In this document: in pieces, positions 51,005-58,973 of the stretch
How positions within the stretch are numbered: position 1 is the first letter of the stretch
How the letters are laid out: every line of letters starts with the position of its first letter
Origin: Lentibacillus sp. CBA3610
Lineage (GTDB): Bacteria; Bacillota; Bacilli; Bacillales; Amphibacillaceae
Direction: 5' to 3'
Assembly (NCBI RefSeq): GCF_013373365.1
Contig: NZ_CP035925.1
Span: 2,356,001-2,420,000 of the forward strand
DNA: 64,000 bases
Made by a program: the position numbers and the translations under genes
Notes under the pieces: model-generated
What the model saw: the letters and a program-made list of their open reading frames with translations, nothing else
Databases searched by the model: none
What the model was told of the DNA's origin: nothing

Positions 51005-51652
51005 CTATTTATTTTTTTCGCCTTTTAATTGTTCAAGCCATTCCAGAATATGGGTTCTATCAGAGTTCAAAATATATTTTTGTGATTTTTCGGCATATTG
51101 CTTTAATAGATTTTCATGAACTAATATTTTAAAGACCACCATAACTGGAACACGTGGTGTTTTTTTATAATTACTTTCTGTTTTTATTTCATTCTCCAAT
51201 ACTTTCAGGACATCTGAAATCTTTACATACTTATGGGAATCAATTATTCCCAGTGCACGATTAACAATCTGTTTAAATAAAGGAACTGGCACCACATTTG
51301 ACGTGATCATTTCATTCTCATTTCTTACTTCGAACCGAACATTTCCCTCTTTCTCTTGCCATGTAATGTTTTTCGTATCCTGATGGTCACTAACTGAGTA
51401 AAACTCATCTGAATCTTTCACATACGATTCCTGATCGTTTTCTATTTCTTTTAAAAGTGTCTTTGTTTTTTCTTTCAATTCATCTGTCTCTGTAATAAGG
51501 GAATTTATTTGTTCGGTTATGTTTAACAATCTTTGTACCTCTTCGTACTCTTTATCTGTTACAGCAGTAGTCATTTTATTATTTAACTTATCATCCAGTG
51601 ATTTGTAGTTATCCTTCAAATGTTCAAATAGTTCCTTTTTAAAAAGTTCCAT
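51005..51652 (-). CDS. hypothetical coiled-coil protein, DUF3800 partner
   Basis: A 215-residue protein. Residues about 1-75 form a coiled coil (YEEVQRLLNITEQINSLITE, then TDELKEKTKTLLKEIEND). Residues about 125-210 look like a winged-helix-type domain (PLFKQIVNRALGIIDSHKYV, SDVLKVLENEIK, ILVHENLLKQYAEKSQKYIL). Not recognised. RBS GGGAGAAG. It precedes the DUF3800 gene with a 38-bp gap and no terminator, so they are probably co-transcribed. Confidence 0.7.
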   Translation of the reverse strand: MELFKKELFEHLKDNYKSLDDKLNNKMTTAVTDKEYEEVQRLLNITEQINSLITETDELKEKTKTLLKEIENDQESYVKDSDEFYSVSDHQDTKNITWQEKEGNVRFEVRNENEMITSNVVPVPLFKQIVNRALGIIDSHKYVKISDVLKVLENEIKTESNYKKTPRVPVMVVFKILVHENLLKQYAEKSQKYILNSDRTHILEWLEQLKGEKNK

Positions 51653-51766
51653 TTCACTTCTCCCTCGATTTCAATTTCTTTTATTATAAACAAAAAGAGT
51701 AAGTAAAACAACAATTTTTTTACTTTTAGATTGGAATTGGAAATAATGAATGTCACAACCGGTTTT

Positions 51767-52132
51767 TCATCCTCCCATAAACACGTTAATGAATACCGGT
51801 GCGTTTGTTCCATTTGGACCATAGAATAAGGCAGTGCAATAAAGCGTCCCCTGACTACTCTCACTGTCCTTTTCAATCACACCTATAACAACATAAGCAC
51901 CTGCCTGTTTTACTGCTTTTCCAATTTGCTCTGTTTCTGGTCCAGGTATAGTTGAAGTAGGTTGCCATGGGGCCTTTGTCCGGCTGGTACGATTCGTAGG
52001 CCCGCTACAATTGCGACTAAGCCTTCCTGAGAAAATTCCTGATGCGATCGCGGATGTCAGCTTGTGATCTGAATAGTGAATTCCGCCGCTTGTTTTGCCT
52101 AAAAATTTCTCGAACGCTATTCGGTTGTCCAT
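51767..52132 (-). pseudogene. chimeric ORF: sigma-factor remnant fused to nitrilase fragment
   Basis: A 121-codon ORF with a strong RBS (AAAGGAG). Its first half (to about 51965), at the DNA level, is a degraded copy of the sigma-factor gene at 54270-54593, aligned from TTCGAG to ACTTCAACTATA with small indels that change the frame. It then joins a nitrilase segment: IPGPETEQIGKAVKQAG, AYVVIGVIEKD, GTLYCTALFYGPNG, the canonical nitrilase block before the catalytic Lys. Both parents are incomplete (no nitrilase Cys), so enzyme activity is excluded. It may still be translated. Confidence 0.65.
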
Positions 52133-52257
52133 GTGATTTGCTCCTTTGTATGGATTTAGGTAGATAGGTTGGAAAGGTGTTTGTGGCCTTATTTGTGGGT
52201 CATGCACGCTTGGGGGAGCGAGCTTCAAGAAAGGTAAGTACGCCGTTGATACGAGAA

Positions 52258-52500
52258 CTATTGATCCTCACTCTGAACAACCTTTTTCATCTCATTAACG
52301 AAATAATTGGGAATATCCAGGACGGCTGCCATTCGGTATAAATTCGTGATGCCTGATTCGCTTTCACCGCGTTCAATTCGGCTGAGGCGATTGGTGCTGA
52401 TCCCCAATTCTTCCGCTAATTCCTGTATCGTGAAATCATGCTGTTGTCTATAATACCGGACTTGCTGGCCAAAATGCTTTAGAAGTTTTTTGTCGTCCAT
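52258..52500 (-). CDS. XRE-type helix-turn-helix protein
   Basis: An 80-residue DNA-binding protein: one HTH_3 domain at residues about 8-62 (VRYYRQQHDFTIQELAEELG, ISTNRLSRIERGES) and a short tail. Start at ATG 52500 with AAGGGGG upstream; an in-frame start 18 bp earlier lacks a site. Probably a small repressor of a mobile-element or island operon. No clear operator recognised. Confidence 0.85.
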   Translation of the reverse strand: MDDKKLLKHFGQQVRYYRQQHDFTIQELAEELGISTNRLSRIERGESESGITNLYRMAAVLDIPNYFVNEMKKVVQSEDQ

Positions 52501-52621
52501 GCCAATCCCCCTTCTCAAAGAATATTATCCTTGCAAAGGGGGAAAAGGTACACAACATATATGTGGTATTTTAAAATTTTTTTAGATATTTTATGAAACC
52601 GAATCTGTTTTGAACGAAGCG

Positions 52622-52972
52622 TTATTCGCTTGCTTCCTTTGCTGATTGTTCTTCCGCTTCCAGTCTTGCCTGTTGCAATAATTCAAAATCGAATGCGCCG
52701 ACTTCAATATTATCCTGCATTGACATAAAGTAACCCTTTATCTCAGAGTCCGGCATACTTTTGACATAACTCCAAGTGTCATCTTTGGGTTCAGGCAAAC
52801 ATAATCGAAAGAAAAGTGTTATGCAAGGCTCACATAGCTCTCTTTCGGAAATCGATTGTAATGATGAAATTTTCTACTCAACGACAGATTTCAACAAAAC
52901 TTGGAAAGTGACGGGCGCGTAATCAACAACATCCTCCTCTAAACCACACGCTCGTTCAATCATGACATCCAT
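52622..52972 (-). pseudogene. unidentified frameshifted gene
   Basis: Read leftwards from an ATG at 52972 (AAAGGATG upstream): MDVMIERACGLEEDVVDYAP, TFQVLLKSVVE, stop; then after frame changes RLCLPEPKDDTWSYVKSMPD, SEIKGYFMSMQDNIEVGAFD, FELLQQARLEAEEQ and a TAA at 52622-52624. The last 65 codons read smoothly and look like real protein. I do not recognise the family. Further broken coding-like sequence continues to about 53190. Confidence 0.45.
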
Positions 52973-53228
52973 CAGAAAACATCCTTTCTACGGCAATTAT
53001 GATTGGCGGCTGGTGCAACAACCAGAATAGGGTTAATCTACCATGCGTGCTTCCCAAAAGAGGGAGCGACAATCGGTGGTGCACCGTGGTCGTTGGAGTC
53101 AGACTACAATAACGGGCTCTAACGCACCATAGTAATACGACCTTCCTCGTCAGCCGTAGAACCAGTATCGGCAATCCGAACCATTTTCATTCTCTGTGGT
53201 GCAGCGCTGGTTTTTGCGCTGCATGTGT

Positions 53229-53335
53229 GACTACAATCGAAACATTTATCTTTTGGGGGTTATAAAATAAAAATTATTTTTTATTTCCTCCCAAAATGCT
53301 ACTATTTCCAGATTCCTTTCGATTATAGGAATGAG
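53229..53335. repeat. hairpin element, copy C
   Basis: GACTACAATCGAAAC ... TTTCGATTATAGGAATGAG, with the same interior landmarks as the copies at 49768-49865 and 54616-54726 (TTTGGGGG, ATTTTTTATTT, TTTCCAG). It lies 70 bp upstream of the ParB-like gene. Confidence 0.7.
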
Positions 53336-53405
53336 GGGGTAACGTCTAACTGGAATAGGACAATCGTCACAGGACATAGGTTGTTTATGAAAGGAATGAC
53401 AGCCT

Positions 53406-54185
53406 ATGAATAACATCCAAATGTCCCGTCCAAATGAGTTGGTATACATTTGTCTTAAATGGATCATACCAACCTATGTTGGTTTAGATATTCCGACAGC
53501 ACAGTTGAATCGTGAACGTAGGAAAGTCTCTGAGGAAAATACCTCATCCATATTGCCGGAAGTGATATTTGATCCATCCAGTGGACACTATCTTTTGGCA
53601 GGTGGCTATACGACTTTTTATGCATACCAGCTCGTTCATAACCCTAACACACTAGTACCCTGTAAAGTTTTTTATCAATTAACAGAAGATGAACGTTATT
53701 TGCTTACTTTGGACTGGATGTTGAAGAATAATATTACGAACTGGTATAACAGGCATGATATCATCACGAAACTGATGCGTGATTTCCGGTACACTCTATA
53801 CGATTTGAATACATTCCTGAAGAGACCCAAAAAAACTATACAACGTTACTTGGATCCACCGCCACATATCGATAGAGAAACCATCCGGCAACAAAAAGAA
53901 AGCATTATTAATAAAATTGACCTGGAAGCTTTAAAACATGAGCATAACAAAGATTATCTCTATATTCTTATTCTTTATTTCGGATTACATATCTCAGATG
54001 ATCAGCTTAAATATTTGCGCTGGATAAGAGGGAATGATATCAAGTTTGAAGAATGTCGCTTAACTTTAGAACAAGAACAGCAGCTAATTGATAAAGCACT
54101 GAATTTAAAACAAGACTTTCTGGAACAGATCCGGTCAATGATTAACGACATGCGAATCGAAAATGGCGACGGATCCATTTTCTAA
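53406..54185 (+). CDS. ParB-like N-domain protein
   Basis: A 259-residue protein whose residues about 30-110 resemble the ParB/sulfiredoxin N-terminal domain: PEVIFDPSSGHYLLAGGYTT (cf. the ParB ER/GxR box), VPCKVFYQLTEDERYLLTLD. Residues about 110-160 resemble the helical DNA-binding part. The usual GERR catalytic/CTP box is altered to AGGYTT. The rest is helical. RBS AAAGGA. It may be an atypical plasmid/phage partition or regulatory protein; confidence in the family is moderate. It is preceded by copy C of the hairpin element. Confidence 0.6.
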   Translation: MNNIQMSRPNELVYICLKWIIPTYVGLDIPTAQLNRERRKVSEENTSSILPEVIFDPSSGHYLLAGGYTTFYAYQLVHNPNTLVPCKVFYQLTEDERYLLTLDWMLKNNITNWYNRHDIITKLMRDFRYTLYDLNTFLKRPKKTIQRYLDPPPHIDRETIRQQKESIINKIDLEALKHEHNKDYLYILILYFGLHISDDQLKYLRWIRGNDIKFEECRLTLEQEQQLIDKALNLKQDFLEQIRSMINDMRIENGDGSIF

Positions 54186-54269
54186 TCGTGTCGTGATGCC
54201 AAAAAATGAATGCATCCAATTATTAGATCATTTTCAAATTTCCTGTCAGACTCAGTATACACGTTCTTT

Positions 54270-54593
54270 CTATTTCAAGAAATCATTAATAGTACTACCA
54301 ACAGATTCCTCAACCTTATCAGGAGTAAAATAACTTGTATGAAACCATTTACCATAGGTTTCCTTCCGCATCAGATCGATCATACGATTACGGATGATAT
54401 AGTTGAAATACGTTGCCATTGGTCCCTTCTCCGGCCGGTATTTCTCATAGGCGTTCCACATCGCAACCAGACCTTCCTGATAAAATTCCTGATGCGGATC
54501 CTGGATGTTCAGCCGATGGATGTAATAGTAAATCCGCCGCTCGTTTTGATTGAAAATCTCCTCGAATGTGATGTTACCTTTCTCCATTTTCAT
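54270..54593 (-). CDS. truncated sigma-70-like protein (region 2)
   Basis: A 107-residue protein with a sigma-70 region 2 fold: TFEEIFNQNERRIYYYIHRL, YQEGLVAMWNAYEKYRPEKG, ATYFNYIIRNRMIDLMRKE. Normal small sigma factors have 160-180 residues, and region 4 is absent here, so it is a truncated or minimal form. It has no good Shine-Dalgarno at the first ATG; MEKGN two codons later is an alternative. Two degraded copies lie at 49.6 and 52.0 kb. The 213-bp leader containing a hairpin element is shared with copy A. Confidence 0.65.
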   Translation of the reverse strand: MKMEKGNITFEEIFNQNERRIYYYIHRLNIQDPHQEFYQEGLVAMWNAYEKYRPEKGPMATYFNYIIRNRMIDLMRKETYGKWFHTSYFTPDKVEESVGSTINDFLK

Positions 54594-54603
54594 CCTAGAT
54601 TAA

Positions 54604-54816
54604 TAGACGATCTCTCACCCCTACAATCGAAACAATTTGCCATTTGGGGGCATGAGAATGAAAAATATTTTTTATTTTTTCGACTGGCACGCCACCTTTT
54701 CCAGGTACACTTCGATTGTAGGGGTGAGCAGGCATCTGACATTTATGAAAAAAAGGCCTCACTCAAGTGTTCATTTTTATTGAGCGAAAACTGTCTACTT
54801 TAGTTTAGCAGTTACA
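54604..54816. repeat. sigma-leader repeat with hairpin element, copy B
   Basis: Counterpart of 49756-49958. The inverted-repeat element at 54616-54726 has perfect 16-bp arms CACCCCTACAATCGAA and TTCGATTGTAGGGGTG. The block ends TTTAGTTTAGCAGTTACA, exactly where a coiled-coil gene remnant begins. Confidence 0.85.
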
Positions 54817-54817
54817 G

Positions 54818-55051
54818 GAAGCTAATGATTCGCTAAAGCTTGAATTGGAAGAACTCAACACAAACAAGAAAAAAGTTGACGATGAACTGGAAAACCATGA
54901 AAGTGAATTCAGTGAATCGAAAAATAAGATTGACCGTTTGAATTCTGAATCAGAAGAAAAAACAGGCAAAATTGAAGAACTCCAAGACAAAAATGCTTCA
55001 TTACAAGCTGACGTCAGGATTGGAGTCTACTATCGCTTCTGCAGAGACTAA
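54818..55051 (+). pseudogene. coiled-coil protein fragment
   Basis: The + strand reads ANDSLKLELEELNTNKKKVD, DELENHESEFSESKNKIDRL, NSESEEKTGKIEELQDKNAS and so on, a strong heptad coiled coil, but without a proper start. The frame then shifts (STIASAETKATSFIQTSS) and stops near 55105. It is joined to repeat copy B at its 5' side, so its real N-terminus was cut off. Parent protein not identified. Confidence 0.55.
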
Positions 55052-55133
55052 AGCCACCAGTTTTATTCAAACCAGCAGCTACCATGACTTTAATTTCATT
55101 TGACATAATGTGAGGATTGACAGGCACCCAAAA

Positions 55134-55463
55134 TTAGAGTGCCACATTTTTTTCTGCAGACAAACTTCCTTTAATCACGATCTCTCCTGAAATAACTTTA
55201 TCCAAATGCCACCACCATTGTTCAGTAGGCTCATCAGAATCAGAAAAATCATAAACTTGTTCTAAATGTTTTTTGAATTCCTCGATATTGTCCAATAAAT
55301 ACAGATCATATAGGTACAATTTTAATTTTTCCTGATTTGTCATATTGTTCAATTCCTTTTCTAAATGACTCCTAAGAGATAAAGCATTCAATGTTTCAAA
55401 CGGACTTAAATTTAGACTGTCTAAAAGCGTTCCGTAATCATTTACTTTCTTCGTCATTGACAT
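55134..55463 (-). CDS. hypothetical small protein, possible immunity protein
   Basis: A 109-residue acidic, helical protein (LSPFETLNALSLRSHLEKEL, KLYLYDLYLLDNIEEFKKHL, QWWWHLDKVISGEIV). It overlaps the end of the upstream toxin-like gene by 26 bp. The layout (toxin-domain gene, then a small acidic gene) suggests a cognate immunity protein, but I do not recognise the family and this is inference. Confidence 0.6.
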   Translation of the reverse strand: MSMTKKVNDYGTLLDSLNLSPFETLNALSLRSHLEKELNNMTNQEKLKLYLYDLYLLDNIEEFKKHLEQVYDFSDSDEPTEQWWWHLDKVISGEIVIKGSLSAEKNVAL

Positions 55464-55848
55464 AACGTTCGACCTCCTTTATAACCCCCAGGTAAACATA
55501 TCCTTCTTTCTTAAAATGGTGTTCGTATGCCGCATCTGTTATTTCATAAGCAGTTTCCATCACACCATCTTCTCCAGCAATAACTTCCCAATTTCGCTCA
55601 TCATCACCAATTGCGAAATAATGTTGATCAAAGAATTTCTTATAATACAAGTATAACTCATTCAAGTTATTGTTAACGATACGTTTAATCAGATTATTGT
55701 AATCGTCCAAAGTAAAATCATTAGGAATATGTCCTAATTCTTTCCTTTTAATCAGGTGCCCTTCTCCCTTTCCTGGCTTCCAAATAATCTTATCTTTTCG
55801 CATTCTCCTTATTACTTTCAATGATTTCTTCAGTATATTTATATCCAA
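55438..55848 (-). CDS. polymorphic-toxin-like C-terminal domain protein
   Basis: A 136-residue protein starting at a TTG with GGAGGTGT at 5-9 bp. The core (KGEGHLIKRKELGHIPNDFT, DDYNNLIKRIVNN, EVIAGEDGVMETAYEI) resembles the small RNase-type domains at the C-terminus of secreted polymorphic toxins: an early His with downstream Lys/Arg and a Gly-x-META strand. No secretion or repeat domain is attached, so it may be an orphan toxin cassette displaced from a larger gene. It overlaps a possible immunity gene. Confidence 0.55.
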   Translation of the reverse strand: MDINILKKSLKVIRRMRKDKIIWKPGKGEGHLIKRKELGHIPNDFTLDDYNNLIKRIVNNNLNELYLYYKKFFDQHYFAIGDDERNWEVIAGEDGVMETAYEITDAAYEHHFKKEGYVYLGVIKEVERYVNDEESK

Positions 55849-55859
55849 TTTTACACCTC

Positions 55860-56029
55860 CGTTAACAACACTTCAATGGATTAGAAATTTATTGTTCTAA
55901 TTTTGCGAATTTTATCAGGGGATTTATTGTACTGAGGAAGCAGGACGGCATTGGATAAGCCGACATAGCCTATCCCTGCGACTGTGATTTTAACTCGAGA
56001 AGTGACAGTCACACGTGTTTATACGTTTT
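55860..56029. other. intergenic, no gene seen
   Basis: AT-rich upstream region of the toxin-like gene and the far end of the comM remnant. GTGACTGTCAC (about 55995-56015, within AGTGACAGTCACACGTG) is a small palindrome. Nothing else seen. Confidence 0.3.
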
Positions 56030-56816
56030 CATTCGTTATACCAGCCAACTGATAGATGCTCATGCCATCAAATTGACTCGTTTCACTCGGGGAGAGGCAG
56101 AATCGAAGGAAAGGTTTCTGCCAGTAAGCCCTTTCCACACCCAGGTGGGCCCGTCATTAAGACGTTATGACCGCCCGCAGCAGCAAATTTCCAGTGCTCT
56201 TTTCGCTTGTTTGTGACCAATAATATGCTGGAAATACTTCTCATAAGCTACTGGCTTGAGATCCGCTGTTTCAGTAGAGGGCATAGCAGTTATCGCAAAC
56301 GAAGAAAGTTAACCGGAAAATGAGGCAATAACGTCATGCAGTGTTTCAACAAAGCAAAATTCCATATCATCTATTTGCGGAAATGACGTATCCTTCATTG
56401 GTGGCAAATACAAAAGTTTGACTCCTACTTTTGGGCAGCGACTATCGCTGGAAGCATCCCGTCAACAGGTTTTATCCCGCCACCCAGTAATAAAACACCC
56501 AGAAAAGCAGCATCATCCGGGATGGCATCCTTAATCTCTCCCGCTTCCTTCATAATCCCAATCGCCATCGCAAAATCAAATATCGGACTATTTTCTTTTG
56601 CTCAGCTGGAGACAAGTTAATCACAATTTTCTTTTCCGGATCTTCACACTCATTCGCATACAAGGCCGCCATCACACGATTTTTTTACTCCTTAAGCAAA
56701 GCATACGGCATACCAACAATATTGCCCCCTTCCACCCCCGGAAAAAGCTGTAATTATACTTCCACACGATACCCTTCAATCCCTTCCAGGACAATACTCG
56801 ACACAATTTTAGCCAT
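56030..56816 (-). pseudogene. comM/yifB (Mg-chelatase-like AAA+) remnant
   Basis: Read leftwards from ATG 56816 (AGGTGTGAG upstream): MAKIVSSIVLEGIEGYRVEV, stop, LFPGVEGGNIVGMPYALLKE, then MAALYANECEDPEKKIVINL, SPAEQKK, DFAMAIGIMKEAGEIKDAIP, DDAAFLGVLLLGGGIKPVDG, FCFVETLHDVIASFSG, and the Walker A region [20 protein letters not shown]. This is the N-terminal half of YifB/ComM, with many frameshifts and stops and a Walker A ending GKG. The second half is absent. It keeps an intact LexA-box promoter. Confidence 0.85.
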
Positions 56817-56854
56817 TATCTCTCACACCTTTTTACCAGTCATTGATTAGGTAT

Positions 56855-56896
56855 AAGATACGCTATATTCTGTTAAAAGTCAAGAACTTTTGTTCG
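56855..56896 (-). promoter_or_regulatory. LexA-box promoter of the comM remnant
   Basis: Read leftwards: CGAACAAAAGTTCT (56896-56883), TTGACT (56883-56878), 17-bp spacer, TATCTT (56860-56855). It is almost identical, including the sequence down to the ribosome binding site, to the promoter of the 54-residue ORF at 39.4 kb. Confidence 0.65.
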
Positions 56897-57208
56897 CATT
56901 TATGACCCTTAAAATTGCCTTTTGAACACCAAAAAGGATTAGAATTTCTATTTCAGAAAGCTATCAGAAGTAAAACCCTGAATAAAGAAAAAGAACAAGA
57001 GAAAATGCCATTTTGACCAAACGTAATTTTTCTCATCCATAAAAAAACCACCAGCTCCTATACAATAATTTTATTAGACCTATAATGACAAAATTCGGGG
57101 CGTCACTGTTACCTTAAAAACAAGTCTTAAAATGATAAGACGTGCATATACATACAGATAATCCAATCTTCATTATAAAATTCAAAAATAAATCAAGGAG
57201 GGTTCCAA
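56897..57208. other. intergenic region before the dehydrogenase operon
   Basis: It contains a 28-bp repeat copy (57086-57113). No gene seen. The last 60 bp are AT-rich leader of the next operon with RBS AAGGAGGG; no clear -35/-10 pair stands out. Confidence 0.4.
57086..57113 (+). repeat. 28-bp interspersed repeat, copy 9
   Basis: TGACAAAATTCGGGGCGTCA then CTGTTACC. One base of the core palindrome is changed (GTGAC to GTTAC). Confidence 0.75.
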
Positions 57209-57532
57209 GTGCAAATTATAAATCATCCTGTACTCGAAGACACGGTAAACGACGAGATTACATTTCATCTCGATGGGAAGTCATTTAAAGCCTATAAAGG
57301 GCAAACAGTTGCCGCCGCATTAATGGCAAATGACATTAAAAAATTCGGGCATAGTCGAAAACTCCAGAAATCAAGGGGCTTATATTGCGCCAATGGACGG
57401 TGTTGCAATTGCTTCATGACCATTGACGGACTGGATCATGTATTAGCTTGTATGACATTAGTTGAAGATAACATGCGTATCAGCCTAAATAACTCTGATC
57501 CTGATATAAGGAGTGACCGGGATGGAAACTGA
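57209..57532 (+). CDS. (2Fe-2S)-binding small subunit of amino-acid dehydrogenase complex
   Basis: A 107-residue ferredoxin-like subunit, homologous to HcnA and to the N-terminal domain of sarcosine oxidase alpha. Residues 20-100 carry ITFHLDGKSFKAYKGQTVAA and the cluster ligands in YCANGRCCNCFMTIDG ... LACM (C-x4-C-x2-C-x-C pattern). GTG start with AAGGAGGG at 9 bp. Its end overlaps the next gene by 11 bp. It passes electrons from the flavin subunits, most likely in a membrane-linked or soluble complex oxidising an imino or secondary amino acid. Confidence 0.88.
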   Translation: MQIINHPVLEDTVNDEITFHLDGKSFKAYKGQTVAAALMANDIKKFGHSRKLQKSRGLYCANGRCCNCFMTIDGLDHVLACMTLVEDNMRISLNNSDPDIRSDRDGN

Positions 57533-58607
57533 TGTGTTAATTATCGGAGGTGGCCCAGCAGGTCTGAATGCTGCATTTGAACCGGCTTCGAATGGCATGA
57601 ACGTCACCATTATTGATGAGTCATTTTCATTTGGCGGACAGCTTAGATCACAAACACAATATTTCGATCATTTGCCCCGCCCCTTCAACAGAGAAAGAGG
57701 TACTAATCTTAGCCGGAAACTCATTGATCGTTTGCTTCCTTTTGATGTTGACTTTTTACCACAACATACGTTTGTCGGTAAATATAAGGATGGCACGATT
57801 GGTGTTAGCCATAAAAATGAAGTCATTCCTATCAATGCTAAAAAAGTCATAATCGCTACAGGCGCAGCTGAAGAGGCGATTATGTTTCCCGGATGGACAT
57901 TACCAGGGGTGATGACAATAGGCGCAGCCCAAATATTAATGAATCGTGATCGGGTAATGCCAGGGAAAGATGCCATTATTGTGGGTTCTAATGAATTTGC
58001 GTTTGATGTGGTTCAACAATTAAAAGATGTGGGTGCGAATGTACATGGTATTGTGGAAAGCGATTCTCAAATGCGCCTCCAAAACAGTCAAAAAATAGAA
58101 GCGTTTAAAAACTTGGGTATTCCACTATATGTCAATGCATCAATTACGGAAGCTCAAGGAAAAGGAAAAGTGGAAAAAGTATTTCTCGGTAGGAACGGAG
58201 AAAAAATTAACCTTGACGTTGATTTAATTTGCATTGCAGGCGGGCTCATGTCCATTCTTGAGCCGTTTGAAATTATGGATTGTAAATTGGTTTATAACCA
58301 AGCCCTTGGCGGCTGGATTCCCGAATATGATAAGCATTTCGAAACAAGTAACCAATCGACTTATGTGGCAGGGAATGCAGCTGGCATCACAAGCATAGGT
58401 GGTATTCTAACTACAGGCGAACTGACAGGCGTAAGTGTGATGGCATCCCTTGGCGTTTTGAAAAGTGAGGAAGCCGCCGAAAGAAAACGGGATTTATGGC
58501 ATCAATTATATCAAATAGAAGGAATCCAACGGCCGGATACTTATCATGCACGATTAGCAGCAATTAAAGATTTTAACACATCAAAGGATAGAACTTTAAC
58601 CAAATAA
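57522..58607 (+). CDS. FAD/NAD(P)-binding oxidoreductase subunit (HcnB-like)
   Basis: A 361-residue flavoprotein subunit. FAD motif DVLIIGGGPAGLNAAFEPAS at the N-terminus (the usual GPAG-x2-AA), IIATGAAEEAIMFPGWTLPG near residue 110, second nucleotide site AIIVGSNEFAFDVVQQL near 150, and TYVAGNAAGITSIGG near 285. It matches HcnB, opine oxidase subunit A and the alpha subunit of dye-linked proline dehydrogenases. ATG 57522 has AAGGAG at 8 bp. The E-P-A-S in place of A-A-x-A after GLNAAF is slightly unusual. Confidence 0.88.
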   Translation: METDVLIIGGGPAGLNAAFEPASNGMNVTIIDESFSFGGQLRSQTQYFDHLPRPFNRERGTNLSRKLIDRLLPFDVDFLPQHTFVGKYKDGTIGVSHKNEVIPINAKKVIIATGAAEEAIMFPGWTLPGVMTIGAAQILMNRDRVMPGKDAIIVGSNEFAFDVVQQLKDVGANVHGIVESDSQMRLQNSQKIEAFKNLGIPLYVNASITEAQGKGKVEKVFLGRNGEKINLDVDLICIAGGLMSILEPFEIMDCKLVYNQALGGWIPEYDKHFETSNQSTYVAGNAAGITSIGGILTTGELTGVSVMASLGVLKSEEAAERKRDLWHQLYQIEGIQRPDTYHARLAAIKDFNTSKDRTLTK

Positions 58608-58628
58608 TTTGTTAAGGAGGAGCATTAA

Positions 58629-58973
58629 TTGGATCAATCAACTATTGTTTGTCGTTGTGAAGAAATTAACATTGATGAAATCGAAACAGCCATAAAGATG
58701 GGAGCTGAAACATTTGATGACATCAAAAGACTCACCCGTTGTGGAATGGGGCCGTGTCAGGCAAAGGTATGTATGAATTTGGTAAGGCAATTGATCTATG
58801 ACTATGCCGGGAAGCCCTTATCGGATATTCCCCCTGCAAGATTACGTATGCCCTTAAAAGTCACCCGGATGGAAACCTTAGCCAGTAATGATAGCCCAAG
58901 CAGCTCTTCAAGTGTTATTTCAGTGTTTAATGAAAGCGCCTCCAATCAGGGTGGTGACATACGTGAAAAATAG
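58629..58973 (+). CDS. BFD-like [2Fe-2S] subunit
   Basis: A 114-residue protein with a bacterioferritin-associated-ferredoxin-like [2Fe-2S] fold: VCRCEEINIDEIETAIKMGA and TRCGMGPCQAKVC provide the four Cys. In related complexes this domain is fused to the end of the HcnB-like subunit; here it is a separate gene. TTG start with AAGGAGGAG. The C-terminal 30 residues are Ser-rich and unconserved, and the gene overlaps the next by 11 bp. Confidence 0.87.
   Translation: MDQSTIVCRCEEINIDEIETAIKMGAETFDDIKRLTRCGMGPCQAKVCMNLVRQLIYDYAGKPLSDIPPARLRMPLKVTRMETLASNDSPSSSSSVISVFNESASNQGGDIREK

Noticed and set aside
52622..52815. phnJ C-terminal fragment
   Set aside because: At first the end looked like a C-P lyase subunit, but PhnJ ends in a Cys-rich metal region that is absent here. 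Kept as unidentified.
46298..57113. Intact prophage
   Set aside because: P63C, ParB-like and XRE genes suggest mobile DNA, but there is no integrase, terminase, portal, tail or lysis gene and no att pair was seen.
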